A stretch of 13,687 nt of DNA from Desulfobacteraceae bacterium (GTDB taxonomy: Bacteria > Desulfobacterota > Desulfobacteria > Desulfobacterales > Desulfosarcinaceae), in the NCBI GenBank assembly GCA_027025615.1, contig JALVQM010000291.1, positions 1 to 13,687 of the forward strand, written 5' to 3'. Positions within the stretch are counted from its first letter, which is position 1, and the number at the start of each line of letters is the position of its first letter. The notes beneath the pieces are model-generated. The model saw nothing but the letters and a program-made list of their open reading frames with translations, made no database searches and was not told the DNA's origin. Of the stretch, positions 1 through 6,979 are shown piece after piece. The position numbers and the translations under genes are program-made.

Positions 1-345
1 AGCTTGAGTTACTTGGTGGTTTCAGCTACCGGAGCCCGGCCGGAAGCCTTCGGCCGGGTTGTGGTGGAAGCCCAGGCCATGGAAAAGCCTGTCATCGCTT
101 CATCTCATGGTGGCAGCCTGGAAACCGTATGCCACGGCACAACAGGCTATCTGTTCAAGCCGAATGACCCCTTGGATTTGCGTCGGAGGTTGGAACAGTT
201 GCTGGCAGAAAAGGAAATTGGACGCCTTATGGGAATCCGCGGACGTAAAAGGATACTACAGCGTTTTACGATAAGGGAAATGTGTCGGCAAACCATGGAT
301 GTCTATCGGCAACTCCTTGTCTTTTCAGGCACAGCAGATCGTTGA
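1..345 (+). CDS. GT4-family glycosyltransferase, C-terminal part (5' end outside window)
   Basis: The reading frame is open from the window edge, so this is the last ~114 residues of a larger gene; the TTG at position 4 is not a real start. The fragment is the nucleotide-sugar-binding half of a GT-B retaining glycosyltransferase. Counting from the codon at position 4, it has the family E-x7-E signature (E14 and E22 in EAFGRVVVEAQA), followed by PVIAS, a GG-x-x-E-x-V segment (the usual GG..E.V donor-binding stretch) and the G-x-L-F-x-P-x-D-P-x-x-L motif near residues 48-59. It ends in the normal helical tail, so the 3' end looks intact. The protein is presumably cytosolic or membrane-associated and transfers a sugar during glycan assembly. 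It converges on the UDP-glucuronate decarboxylase gene with only 16 nt between the stops. Donor and acceptor cannot be told from the sequence. Confidence 0.9.
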   Translation, partial: SLSYLVVSATGARPEAFGRVVVEAQAMEKPVIASSHGGSLETVCHGTTGYLFKPNDPLDLRRRLEQLLAEKEIGRLMGIRGRKRILQRFTIREMCRQTMDVYRQLLVFSGTADR

Positions 346-361
346 TGCATAAAGACGGCCT

Positions 362-1321
362 TCAGCCAGACTGCTTTGTGGTCAGCAGCTTTTCAAAATA
401 GGCGATTGTCCTTTTTAGTCCCTTTTCCAGACTGGTGACCGGTTCCCAGCCCAGCACTTTACCGGCCATGGTTATATCCGGCTTGCGTTGCCTGGGGTCG
501 TCCTGGGGCAGGGCCTCGAACTTTATTTTTGATTGTGATCCTGTAATTTCGATCACTTTTTCGGCCAGTTGTAAGATAGTGAATTCAGAAGGATTACCAA
601 GATTAACCGGTCCTGTGAACCGGTCTTCTGACTCCATCAGTTTCATCAGCCCATCGATCAGGTCATCTACATAACAGAAAGACCTGGTTTGGCTGCCATC
701 ACCGTAAATGGTAATCGGCTTGTTATTCAGGGCCTGGACGATGAAGTTGGAAACCACCCTGCCATCGTTTGGATGCATGCGCGGGCCATAAGTATTGAAA
801 ATCCGAGCCACCTTTATCCGAATTCCATGCTGCCGGTAATAATCGAAAAAAAGGGTTTCAGCGCAGCGCTTGCCTTCATCATAACAGGCCCGCGGGCCGA
901 TGGGATTTACACGACCCCAGTATGATTCAACCTGGGGGTGGACCTGGGGGTCACCGTAAACCTCACTGGTGGATGCTTGCAGGATTTTGGCCCTGATGCG
1001 TTTGGCAAGGCCTAGCATGTTGATAGCGCCATGGATGCTTGTTTTGGTGGTCTGGACTGGATCATGCTGGTAATGGATGGGTGAAGCCGGGCAAGCCAGG
1101 TTGTAGATTTGATCGGCTTCCAGGTAGAGGGGGAAAGTAATATCATGACGAAGGAACTCGAAACGCCTATTTTCCATCAGGTGAAATACATTGGCCTTGG
1201 TTCCGGTAAAACAGTTGTCAACGCAAATAACTTCATGGCCTGCATCAAGCAACTTTTCACAAAGGTGAGATCCAAGAAAACCACATCCGCCTGTGACCAC
1301 TACTCTTTGATTTAAGTGCAT
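362..1321 (-). CDS. uxs: UDP-glucuronate decarboxylase (UDP-xylose synthase), NAD-dependent
   Basis: This 319-residue extended short-chain dehydrogenase converts UDP-glucuronate to UDP-xylose and CO2 through a 4-keto intermediate, supplying a donor for polysaccharide synthesis. The Rossmann glycine motif is at residues 11-17 (GGCGFLG), the catalytic Thr/Ser-Glu stretch at 116-123 (ASTSEVYG, with E120) and Y147-x3-K151 in CYDEGKR. The stretch NLACPASPIHYQ (74-85) and WGRVNPIGPR (135-144) are hallmarks separating UXS from other epimerases/dehydratases. Length is that of a full bacterial UXS without the membrane extension of animal forms. The ATG at 1321 has AGGGAG seven bases upstream. The start overlaps the end of the degenerate GT2 ORF by 10 nt, suggesting the two were once translationally coupled. 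The gene looks intact and functional although its glycosyltransferase neighbours are damaged. UXS identity is firm; use of UDP-xylose in a surface glycan is inferred from context. Confidence 0.93.
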   Translation of the reverse strand: MHLNQRVVVTGGCGFLGSHLCEKLLDAGHEVICVDNCFTGTKANVFHLMENRRFEFLRHDITFPLYLEADQIYNLACPASPIHYQHDPVQTTKTSIHGAINMLGLAKRIRAKILQASTSEVYGDPQVHPQVESYWGRVNPIGPRACYDEGKRCAETLFFDYYRQHGIRIKVARIFNTYGPRMHPNDGRVVSNFIVQALNNKPITIYGDGSQTRSFCYVDDLIDGLMKLMESEDRFTGPVNLGNPSEFTILQLAEKVIEITGSQSKIKFEALPQDDPRQRKPDITMAGKVLGWEPVTSLEKGLKRTIAYFEKLLTTKQSG

Positions 1322-1785
1322 AAGAATTCTCCCTGGGGGGACTTGACGGTTTGAGTATTTGAAAAGGTATATTTGTTACCCGGGTAAGGTCGGAAATACA
1401 TTGCCTGGCGGGGGGTACCGGTGATCAAACCAGATCCTGAAACAACATCAGCCTTGTCTTTCACTCTATAAAGCCGCGGGCAGTTGCCAGGATTATAATC
1501 AAAATTGTAATCCCGGTTCAGTATTAGGACGCTGTTGGCCATCGTTCTTACTTGTCCCGTGTGATATCCCATGCCTTGTCCGGCTGGATTGCAGCAAAGA
1601 TTGATTTGAGCTCGATGTTGAATATAGGCGATGGTTTTGGCTATAGTATTGGCATGTGACTTATCAGATAGATCAAAGATTCTGTGGTCCATCTGAGGAC
1701 AAGCGGCGCTGATTTTTTTAAAAATTTGTTCAATGGTTGCCGTTTCATTGAAAGCCGGCATCAGAGCACTAAGCCTCATTGCCAT
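1312..1785 (-). pseudogene. Degenerate, truncated GT2 glycosyltransferase (dolichyl-phosphate mannose synthase-like)
   Basis: An open 157-codon frame begins with a recognisable GT2 start (residues 3-14, MRLSALMPAFNE; family form MKLSVVIPVYNE, so the ATG at 1779 is the better original start). It keeps the family spacing further on: GQGMGYHTG (69-77; family xQGKGAALRTG), the DYNP/CPRL region (96-105; family EYDP..YP.L), KADVVSGS (111-118; family KADVVYGSR) and TPRQAMYF..Y.GNK (124-138). The catalytic parts are gone. The DDGSTDGT segment is replaced by DLSDKSHANT, and the DAD metal site (QDADLEYDP) reads LNRDYNFDYNP. The chain stops after GNK, far short of the ~230-310 residues of active relatives. 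There is no internal stop or frameshift. The frame runs 10 nt into uxs. The best explanation is a decayed gene with a 3' deletion; a repurposed non-catalytic protein cannot be excluded. Confidence 0.6.
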
Positions 1786-1926
1786 TCCAAGCCCTATATT
1801 TTGAAGATATTGAAACTGTTATACCACTGGAATGCGGGCAAACCCTATGTTAATCTTCCTGTGATGTCAATGGGTTTGATGATTATTATATCCGAAACCA
1901 ATCCCACGGGGCTTGATCGCCGCTGA

Positions 1927-2078
1927 TCACAGATACGGTAAAATACTATGCAGGATAATTCTTAAATCATAACCAGGATCAAGTATAGTGAATATGTAAG
2001 AGCAATAATGCCAAACTGTACGAGAATCAATATCAGCCGTCTCCAGTATTCCGGATTTTGCTCAATAACTCTACTCAT
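1927..2078 (-). pseudogene. Possible remnant of a membrane sugar transferase (WcaJ/EpsL type), ends only
   Basis: From an ATG at 2078 the frame reads MSRVIEQNPEYWRRLILIL, followed by a hydrophobic segment ending at a TAA at 1962-1964. This resembles the cytosolic tip plus first membrane helix of polyprenyl-phosphate sugar-1-phosphate transferases. A one-base frame change inside the hydrophobic stretch leads into DLRIILHSILPYL and a TGA at 1927-1929. That reads like the conserved extreme C-terminus of the same family (consensus DLKIILRT..VVL). The two ends lie next to each other, so the ~400 residues between them would have been deleted. The matches are short and made by eye. An alternative is a chance hydrophobic ORF. 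An upstream in-frame ATG (2156) would extend the frame, but the added residues resemble nothing I know. Confidence 0.3.
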
Positions 2079-2437
2079 AGCTAAAGACGGTAGCCGTATT
2101 CTTAACAGGGCAGGCTGGGCGTAACGACCAGTATGGCCATTGTACTCTGAAAACACTTCAACCTTTGGATAGATGGCCTGAACATTACAACCCTTTTAAA
2201 AGCTTGGACCTTATTACCAGGTTCGACCTAACTTGATGCGTTTTAAAGCAGCATAAACCATTTTCTGATCAGGCCATTACGCTACAGGTTTTTCGCTTGC
2301 ACCTGGAGGATCGAACCTGATATAGCAAATTGCAGCCTGACGGTATATCTGGTTATTACAATTGTCCTATGGCCGGAAGCTGTCAGGATTTAAGGTTTAA
2401 ATTGGTGATAGATGCCGGGGACGGCTTGTGAAAATAA
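2079..2437. other. Gene-free scar inside the polysaccharide locus
   Basis: About 360 bases separate the minus-strand remnants from the plus-strand GT4 fragment. No coding frame here resembles a known protein, and stops are frequent. The one structure I can see is a perfect 9-base inverted repeat, CAGGTTCGA at 2218-2226 and TCGAACCTG at 2311-2319. A smaller CAGGT/ACCTG pair (2285-2289 and 2301-2305) is nested inside. No transposase remnant, terminal repeat of a known insertion sequence, or tRNA could be recognised. Divergent promoters for both arms of the locus would have been expected here, but no convincing -35/-10 pair stands out. Confidence 0.5.
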
Positions 2438-2860
2438 ATAAAAATCGTTGAAATAATGCTTTCAGCCCATTTCGGGGGCGGCGAGCGCCTTTTCGTTGAC
2501 GTTTGCCTTGCACTGGCTGACAAGGGGCACAGCATTTTGGCTGTTTGTCATCCTGATTTTGAAGGACCGGCCCAGCTTGATCATCCTTCTATAACCCGGG
2601 TGGCCTTGCTGTGTCATTGGGATTGGAGCCCCATGGCCAGGTTCAGGCTTAAATTGCAGGTGGAGCGTTTCAAAGGGCAGGTTATTTATACCCACATGGC
2701 AAGGACGGCAGCTATCGGTGGCGACGTGGGACACAAACTAGATCTTCCAACGGTGGCCAACCTGCATAATTACGTCAATTTGAAATACTACCGGCACATA
2801 GACTGGTTTTGCCCTGGAACTAATGACCAAAAGCGTGACCTGATCCATTTTGAAGCCTGA
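2438..2860 (+). pseudogene. GT4 glycosyltransferase N-terminal fragment with lost start codon and missing C-terminal domain
   Basis: The intact stretch from the ATG at 2456 encodes 134 residues, beginning MLSAHFGGGERLFVDVCLAL. This is the N-terminal Rossmann half of a GT4 enzyme. The GGGER loop, an ALADKGH..LAVC strand, the VIYTHMARTAAIGG acceptor region (76-89) and PTVANLHNYVNLKYY (98-112) are all recognisable. In frame and upstream, codons 2438-2455 read I-K-I-V-E-I, so the normal MKIVEIMLSAHFGGG start appears to be present with its ATG changed to ATA. A stop (TAA at 2435-2437) precedes it immediately. The protein ends at a TGA shortly after the CPGT-x-DQKR segment, so the whole nucleotide-sugar-binding domain (about 200 residues with E-x7-E) is missing. 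It cannot be an active glycosyltransferase as it stands. The O-antigen ligase gene follows after 22 nt, suggesting a former operon. Translation from the internal ATG is possible but no good ribosome-binding site precedes it. Confidence 0.65.
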
Positions 2861-2882
2861 TTCTGAACAGGACTGAGCCGAA

Positions 2883-4097
2883 ATGAAAGGTTATGATAAT
2901 GCCTGGACAAATCGCCTTGATCTGTGGGCCCTGATTGCAGCTTCCCTGATACCAGTTGGGATAGCCATTGGAACTACTGTCTTTGAGGCATTGACAATAT
3001 TGACTGACCTGTTTTGGATTGCCGGTATTCTGGTCAGCTCTGGACGCCCACGATTGAAGTGGACAAAGTCAAGCTTGGCAGCAGCCCTGGTGTTCTGGCT
3101 GTCAACTATCTGGATAAGCAGATTTATTTCACCCCATGCCTCTTTGCATGCCTGGTTACATGATTTTGCCTTTGTTCGTCATATTATTTTTGTTTTGGCA
3201 TTGATGGATATTGCTGACCGTCTTCCGGTGGTCCGTTTCCTGGCATATGGACTTGTTGCCGGGGTAATCTGGTCGGCTGTAAATACCCTGGCGGCCTTTA
3301 CCATTGGGTATGACCTGGTGGGCCATCCTGCCGGGCGTTATTCCGGCAAACTAAAAGAGGCCGCCAGGATAGGGGCTTTGTCTGCCTATGCCGTTCCCAT
3401 GTTTTTGAACTTGTCAATCAGCCTTTTCCGCAATGATAACAAAAAAGCTCTCTTTTATCTGATCATAGCGGTAACAGCCTTTGCCCTTCTGTTGAACAGC
3501 GCAAATCGTACTGCAATCTTAGCTTCTGCCGCCGGGACGGTATTCGGTCTGTATTATTTGTTATGCAACCATAATCGTTTGTTCGCTAAGGGGTTGATTT
3601 TGTTTCTATGTGTAATTTTGGCAGGGTCGTTGTTCCTTGGCTGGAAAAAGATATACCTGGGATCCTTGTATGACCGGGTTTATATTTGGAAAATCAGCTT
3701 TGCAATATGGAAAGACAATCCTTTTGTCGGTGTAGGGATAAGTTCTTATAAGCCAGCCTATGATACCAAACACAGTTCCGGAGAAGTAAAACCATATGTT
3801 GCCCCTAATGGCGTGGTTTATCATTCAGCACATCAGTTTCATGCTCACAATATTGTGATGCAAATTTTAGCCTGTACAGGTATTTTAGGCTTGACCGCCT
3901 TCAGCTGGCTGTTTCTTAAGCTTTGCAGGCTTGTATTGGCAGCTTCTTTCCCTTGGCGGGAGGGACTTGTTACCTGGCCTGTGGTTTTCCTGGTGATAGG
4001 CATTGCAGGCTGGAATATTTTTGATGCCTTTTATGCCTGTATCTTTACTTTCCTGGCGGCCTTGACCGCTACTGCACCGCCTGCTGTACGAGGCTGA
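2883..4097 (+). CDS. O-antigen ligase / Wzy-type polysaccharide polymerase family membrane protein
   Basis: This 404-residue, very hydrophobic protein has about ten to twelve predicted membrane segments. Family features of the Wzy_C/O-antigen ligase superfamily are visible: an N-S-A-N-R-T turn (205-210; family S..R), R265-V-Y-I-W269, the loop motif NPFVGVG (279-285) and the large periplasmic loop ending in HAHN (320-323), followed by a G-I-L-G-L helix. The conserved arginine and histidine of this fold are proposed to act on the undecaprenyl-pyrophosphate-linked glycan. The protein sits in the inner membrane and either ligates a glycan to lipid A-core or another acceptor, or polymerises repeat units; sequence alone does not separate these. 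The ATG at 2883 is preceded by AGGACTGAG at a slightly long distance. It lies 22 nt after the broken GT4 fragment and converges on the prepilin-LamG gene, 43 nt away. The frame looks intact. Confidence 0.85.
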   Translation: MKGYDNAWTNRLDLWALIAASLIPVGIAIGTTVFEALTILTDLFWIAGILVSSGRPRLKWTKSSLAAALVFWLSTIWISRFISPHASLHAWLHDFAFVRHIIFVLALMDIADRLPVVRFLAYGLVAGVIWSAVNTLAAFTIGYDLVGHPAGRYSGKLKEAARIGALSAYAVPMFLNLSISLFRNDNKKALFYLIIAVTAFALLLNSANRTAILASAAGTVFGLYYLLCNHNRLFAKGLILFLCVILAGSLFLGWKKIYLGSLYDRVYIWKISFAIWKDNPFVGVGISSYKPAYDTKHSSGEVKPYVAPNGVVYHSAHQFHAHNIVMQILACTGILGLTAFSWLFLKLCRLVLAASFPWREGLVTWPVVFLVIGIAGWNIFDAFYACIFTFLAALTATAPPAVRG

Positions 4098-4140
4098 TTT
4101 CAGCTTGATTTCTGAAGTCTGGAAACGGGTTGTTGAAAAT

Positions 4141-6951
4141 CTAGTTACAGGTGTGTGTTTCGTCAGTTAGTGCCTTGATTTCACTTTCACTCAGGGCCCG
4201 GTCAAAGATCTGAAGTTCATCAATCATACCGCCGAAAAAATTGCGTGGTGCAGTGCTACCCCTGGCTCCTATTAAAAGACGACTGGTGTTGGCCCCTATG
4301 GCACCGGCCTGGGAGCGGGAATAGACCTGCCGGCCATTTTTGTAGAGAACCTGCTGGGTTCCATCGTAAACAGTGGCCACGTGGGTCCAGATTCCGGATG
4401 AGACGGGAAAGGAGTTTCCGCCGTCCCAGTACCAGTGGGGACGCCAGGCATAGTTTACGTAACCGTTAACCACCCTTGCTTCATAGAGGTTTTCCTTGTT
4501 GTAAATGATGTTTTCACCGTTGGAGCCGTCCCATTTTATCCAGGCTGCAACAGTCCAGTTGCGTCCGGCAGGATCAAGGTCGCCGTCGGTTGGATCTCCA
4601 ATGTCCAGATAGCCCCCACTGTTTGCGTTCTGGCGGGAAAAAATGCCTGCCCGGCACACTTTACCGGTGCTGGTATCAGTCTGGGTGGGCAAGCTACCGC
4701 TCCCTTGTTGGGCTGCTCTTCCGTTGTTGCCTCCTGAACCGGAATCGAGCACTTCGCCGGCACTGCCGTCCCAGGGTGCGTTTTCCATCTGGTAATGGGC
4801 CAGGGGGCCGGTGTAACAGTCTCCGGGGCATGTGGGGCGGGTTAGCTCGTAAAGCTGGGTTACATCCTGGGAGGAAAGCTCCCTTTGAAAAACCATGACT
4901 TCATCAATCAGTCCTACGTAACCATGGTTACCGTCGGGATAATAGCCACCAATTACGAAAGTTTCGGCATCGTGGATATTAGCGGTGGGATGATCGGTCC
5001 TGTTTTGCTTGAGAGCACCGTCCACGTAGAGCCTTCCACCGTTGGCCTGGCTGTATGTATAGACCACGTGGTGCCATTGATTGTCGTTGTATGTCTCAGA
5101 TGCGTAATCTATCTGGCCGCCCCGCACCCCGCCCTGGCTGGTTATCCAGGCCCGCAGTGTTCCATCTGTATCATAGGCAATGGCGGTGCTCCAATGGTAG
5201 TCCCCGCTTGAGTTGGAAAATTCGACAAGGCGGGGGTAGCCGCTTCCGCCACCAGGAGATTTGAACCAGCAGGCCAAGGTAACCTGATCGGCAAAGGCCA
5301 TTTTGTCAGAACCGGTCAAAACGTCGCTGACGATACGGTCGTCCCCGCCTGAGAAAGCCGCAGCCCGGCAGATTTTACCGCTATGCACCCCGTGGACAGT
5401 TCCGATTACGCGTCCAAAGTGTAGCGAGTTGCCCAGGGAATCGATGACATCGTAATTGACTCCATCCCATGTTGCGCATTCATCAAAACGCCATTGGGCT
5501 TCCATGCCTGCAGTGTAAGGAGCGGCGGCGCCTGAACCGGATGCGGGGATGGTTACAGTGAAAGTTAGTTGAGCCGTATTGCCGGAACAGGAAGAGTCAG
5601 TGGCAGTCAATACGAAAGTATATGGTCCTGTTCCGGTGGTGGTTTCGCCGTTTTTGCGCACCGTACAGGAGTCAGATCCAATTTTGGCTACCTCGAACCC
5701 GTTGGCTCCTCCGGTGTCAAGGCTCCAATTAATATCTCCCACGTGCCCGCCGCTTACCTCGAAAGTTTCCTGCTGGGTTGCATTTGTCCACTGGATATCG
5801 GTTCCCGAGCCACTGGTTCGGATTATGCTCAATTCTGCGGTTACGGTTATGGATAAGGATTTGCTGTCGGTTTTGGGACCACCATCGGCCGCCGGGGTGG
5901 CGTCACTCAGGGTCACGGTTATGGCGTGTGTTCCCGGACATTGGTTGAGACTGCCGGAAAGCTTTCCGGTATAGGTGTGCAGGAAAAGGTCGCTGAAACC
6001 AGCATTGTCAGTCAATTCCCAGCGGTAAGGTGTCATACCTCCACTTGCCTCCAGGGTCGCATTGTAGCTACCTCCAACTGTTCCTGCTGGCAGGGAAGAG
6101 GTGGTGATACTTGGATTTGAGCCGCCTGGCCCGCATGGTGCTATCCCATAGCAATCCTGGTCGGCGCAGTCAGTGTACCCGTCTCCGTCATCATCGGTGC
6201 TGTTACTACAGCCATTGGGAAAGGTATTTTCAGCAGCCATACCGCTTCCGGAACCGCCACCGCCGCCACCTCCGGTGCACAGGCTGCCATTGAGATAGGA
6301 AAAAGAGGTGGCACGTACCAAATCATCATAATTCGTGCCGCTTATCTTGTCAGGCGATTCGAATTCTTCCGCCGGTGAGTTTCCGTTACGGCCATCGAAA
6401 AATCCATTGGTACCGTCGCTGTCCTGGGATCCGCCGCTCACCAGAACCCAGGCCTGGGCCGAGGGAGTGGTCCCGTCATGGGTATGGACAAGGTTTGTAT
6501 CAGGACTGGTTATGAAACCCGACAGGCAAAAAGTGCAGGGGGCGGTTGCACACAGCCCGTTCAGGGTTGTGCGAATCATTTCACGATAAACGCCGTAGCG
6601 GACCGGATTGTTCCAGGCATCATTGGCTGATGCCAGGCCGATGGTGGCGTAAGGCACTTGGCCTATATATGAAGTGCAGGTATCGTCAGTCGGAGGAGTT
6701 GTCCCCGGGTTACGGTTTTCCTGGCCGTCACCGTCGGTATCCGGGCAGGGACACCTCCCGTTGGCAGCTAAGTAGCCCTTGATGGAGTAGTCGATTTTTT
6801 CGAGGATGGCTTGTGATTTCTTAATCTTTGCCGATTTTATCAATGAAGGCAGTACGGTTATAACGATGGACAGAACGATTCCCACAATTACTATTACTAT
6901 GGCCATTTCTATCAGGGTAAATCCTGATTTGTTAAATAAATGGCGTTTCAT
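4141..6951 (-). CDS. Giant prepilin-type protein with Ig-like and two LamG-type domains (putative pilus-borne adhesin)
   Basis: A 936-residue protein opens with a class III (type IV pilin/pseudopilin) signal: short basic leader, cleavage G10|F11, FTLIE with Glu at +5, and a ~22-residue hydrophobic helix (11-37). Residues 40-225 look like a pseudopilin globular head with paired cysteines (CPCP at 67-70) and a DTDGDG loop (71-76). A glycine run (227-233) then links to an acidic calcium-loop-like segment, DDDGDGYTDCADQDC (253-267). Residues ~281-370 resemble a putative-Ig (He_PIG) domain, starting SLPAGTVGGSYNATL, and a second beta-rich segment runs to ~470. Two homologous concanavalin/LamG-type jelly rolls follow (~482-695 and ~715-925). 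Each has a GK[IV]CRA strand, a [NQ]W-type turn (WHHVVYTY; WTHVATVY) and an ending of the DE[VL].[VI]F.R.LS type. Export would be through a type IV pilus or type II secretion system, with the prepilin peptidase encoded elsewhere. GGGATAG precedes the ATG by 6 nt. The ligand is unknown; a carbohydrate- or surface-binding tip role is inferred. Confidence 0.85.
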   Translation of the reverse strand: MKRHLFNKSGFTLIEMAIVIVIVGIVLSIVITVLPSLIKSAKIKKSQAILEKIDYSIKGYLAANGRCPCPDTDGDGQENRNPGTTPPTDDTCTSYIGQVPYATIGLASANDAWNNPVRYGVYREMIRTTLNGLCATAPCTFCLSGFITSPDTNLVHTHDGTTPSAQAWVLVSGGSQDSDGTNGFFDGRNGNSPAEEFESPDKISGTNYDDLVRATSFSYLNGSLCTGGGGGGGSGSGMAAENTFPNGCSNSTDDDGDGYTDCADQDCYGIAPCGPGGSNPSITTSSLPAGTVGGSYNATLEASGGMTPYRWELTDNAGFSDLFLHTYTGKLSGSLNQCPGTHAITVTLSDATPAADGGPKTDSKSLSITVTAELSIIRTSGSGTDIQWTNATQQETFEVSGGHVGDINWSLDTGGANGFEVAKIGSDSCTVRKNGETTTGTGPYTFVLTATDSSCSGNTAQLTFTVTIPASGSGAAAPYTAGMEAQWRFDECATWDGVNYDVIDSLGNSLHFGRVIGTVHGVHSGKICRAAAFSGGDDRIVSDVLTGSDKMAFADQVTLACWFKSPGGGSGYPRLVEFSNSSGDYHWSTAIAYDTDGTLRAWITSQGGVRGGQIDYASETYNDNQWHHVVYTYSQANGGRLYVDGALKQNRTDHPTANIHDAETFVIGGYYPDGNHGYVGLIDEVMVFQRELSSQDVTQLYELTRPTCPGDCYTGPLAHYQMENAPWDGSAGEVLDSGSGGNNGRAAQQGSGSLPTQTDTSTGKVCRAGIFSRQNANSGGYLDIGDPTDGDLDPAGRNWTVAAWIKWDGSNGENIIYNKENLYEARVVNGYVNYAWRPHWYWDGGNSFPVSSGIWTHVATVYDGTQQVLYKNGRQVYSRSQAGAIGANTSRLLIGARGSTAPRNFFGGMIDELQIFDRALSESEIKALTDETHTCN

Positions 6952-6979
6952 GGTGAGCTATCCCGGCGTTTCAAGTCAG

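Noticed and set aside
1684..1926. 80-codon plus-strand frame across the GT2 start
   Set aside because: No family resemblance and no ribosome-binding site; it is mostly the complement of the GT2 remnant.
2218..2232. TTCGA-type motif suggesting a tRNA T-arm, and ACCTAAC resembling an integron attC half-site
   Set aside because: The flanking bases do not pair into a T-stem, no anticodon or acceptor arm can be drawn, and no matching GTTRRRY partner for an attC site is present.
4098..4140. TTTCAG/CTGAAG imperfect stem between two converging genes as a terminator
   Set aside because: Only five pairs can form and no T run follows.
6249..6280. GC-rich CCG/CCA repeat
   Set aside because: It is simply the coding of the glycine run in the prepilin-LamG protein.
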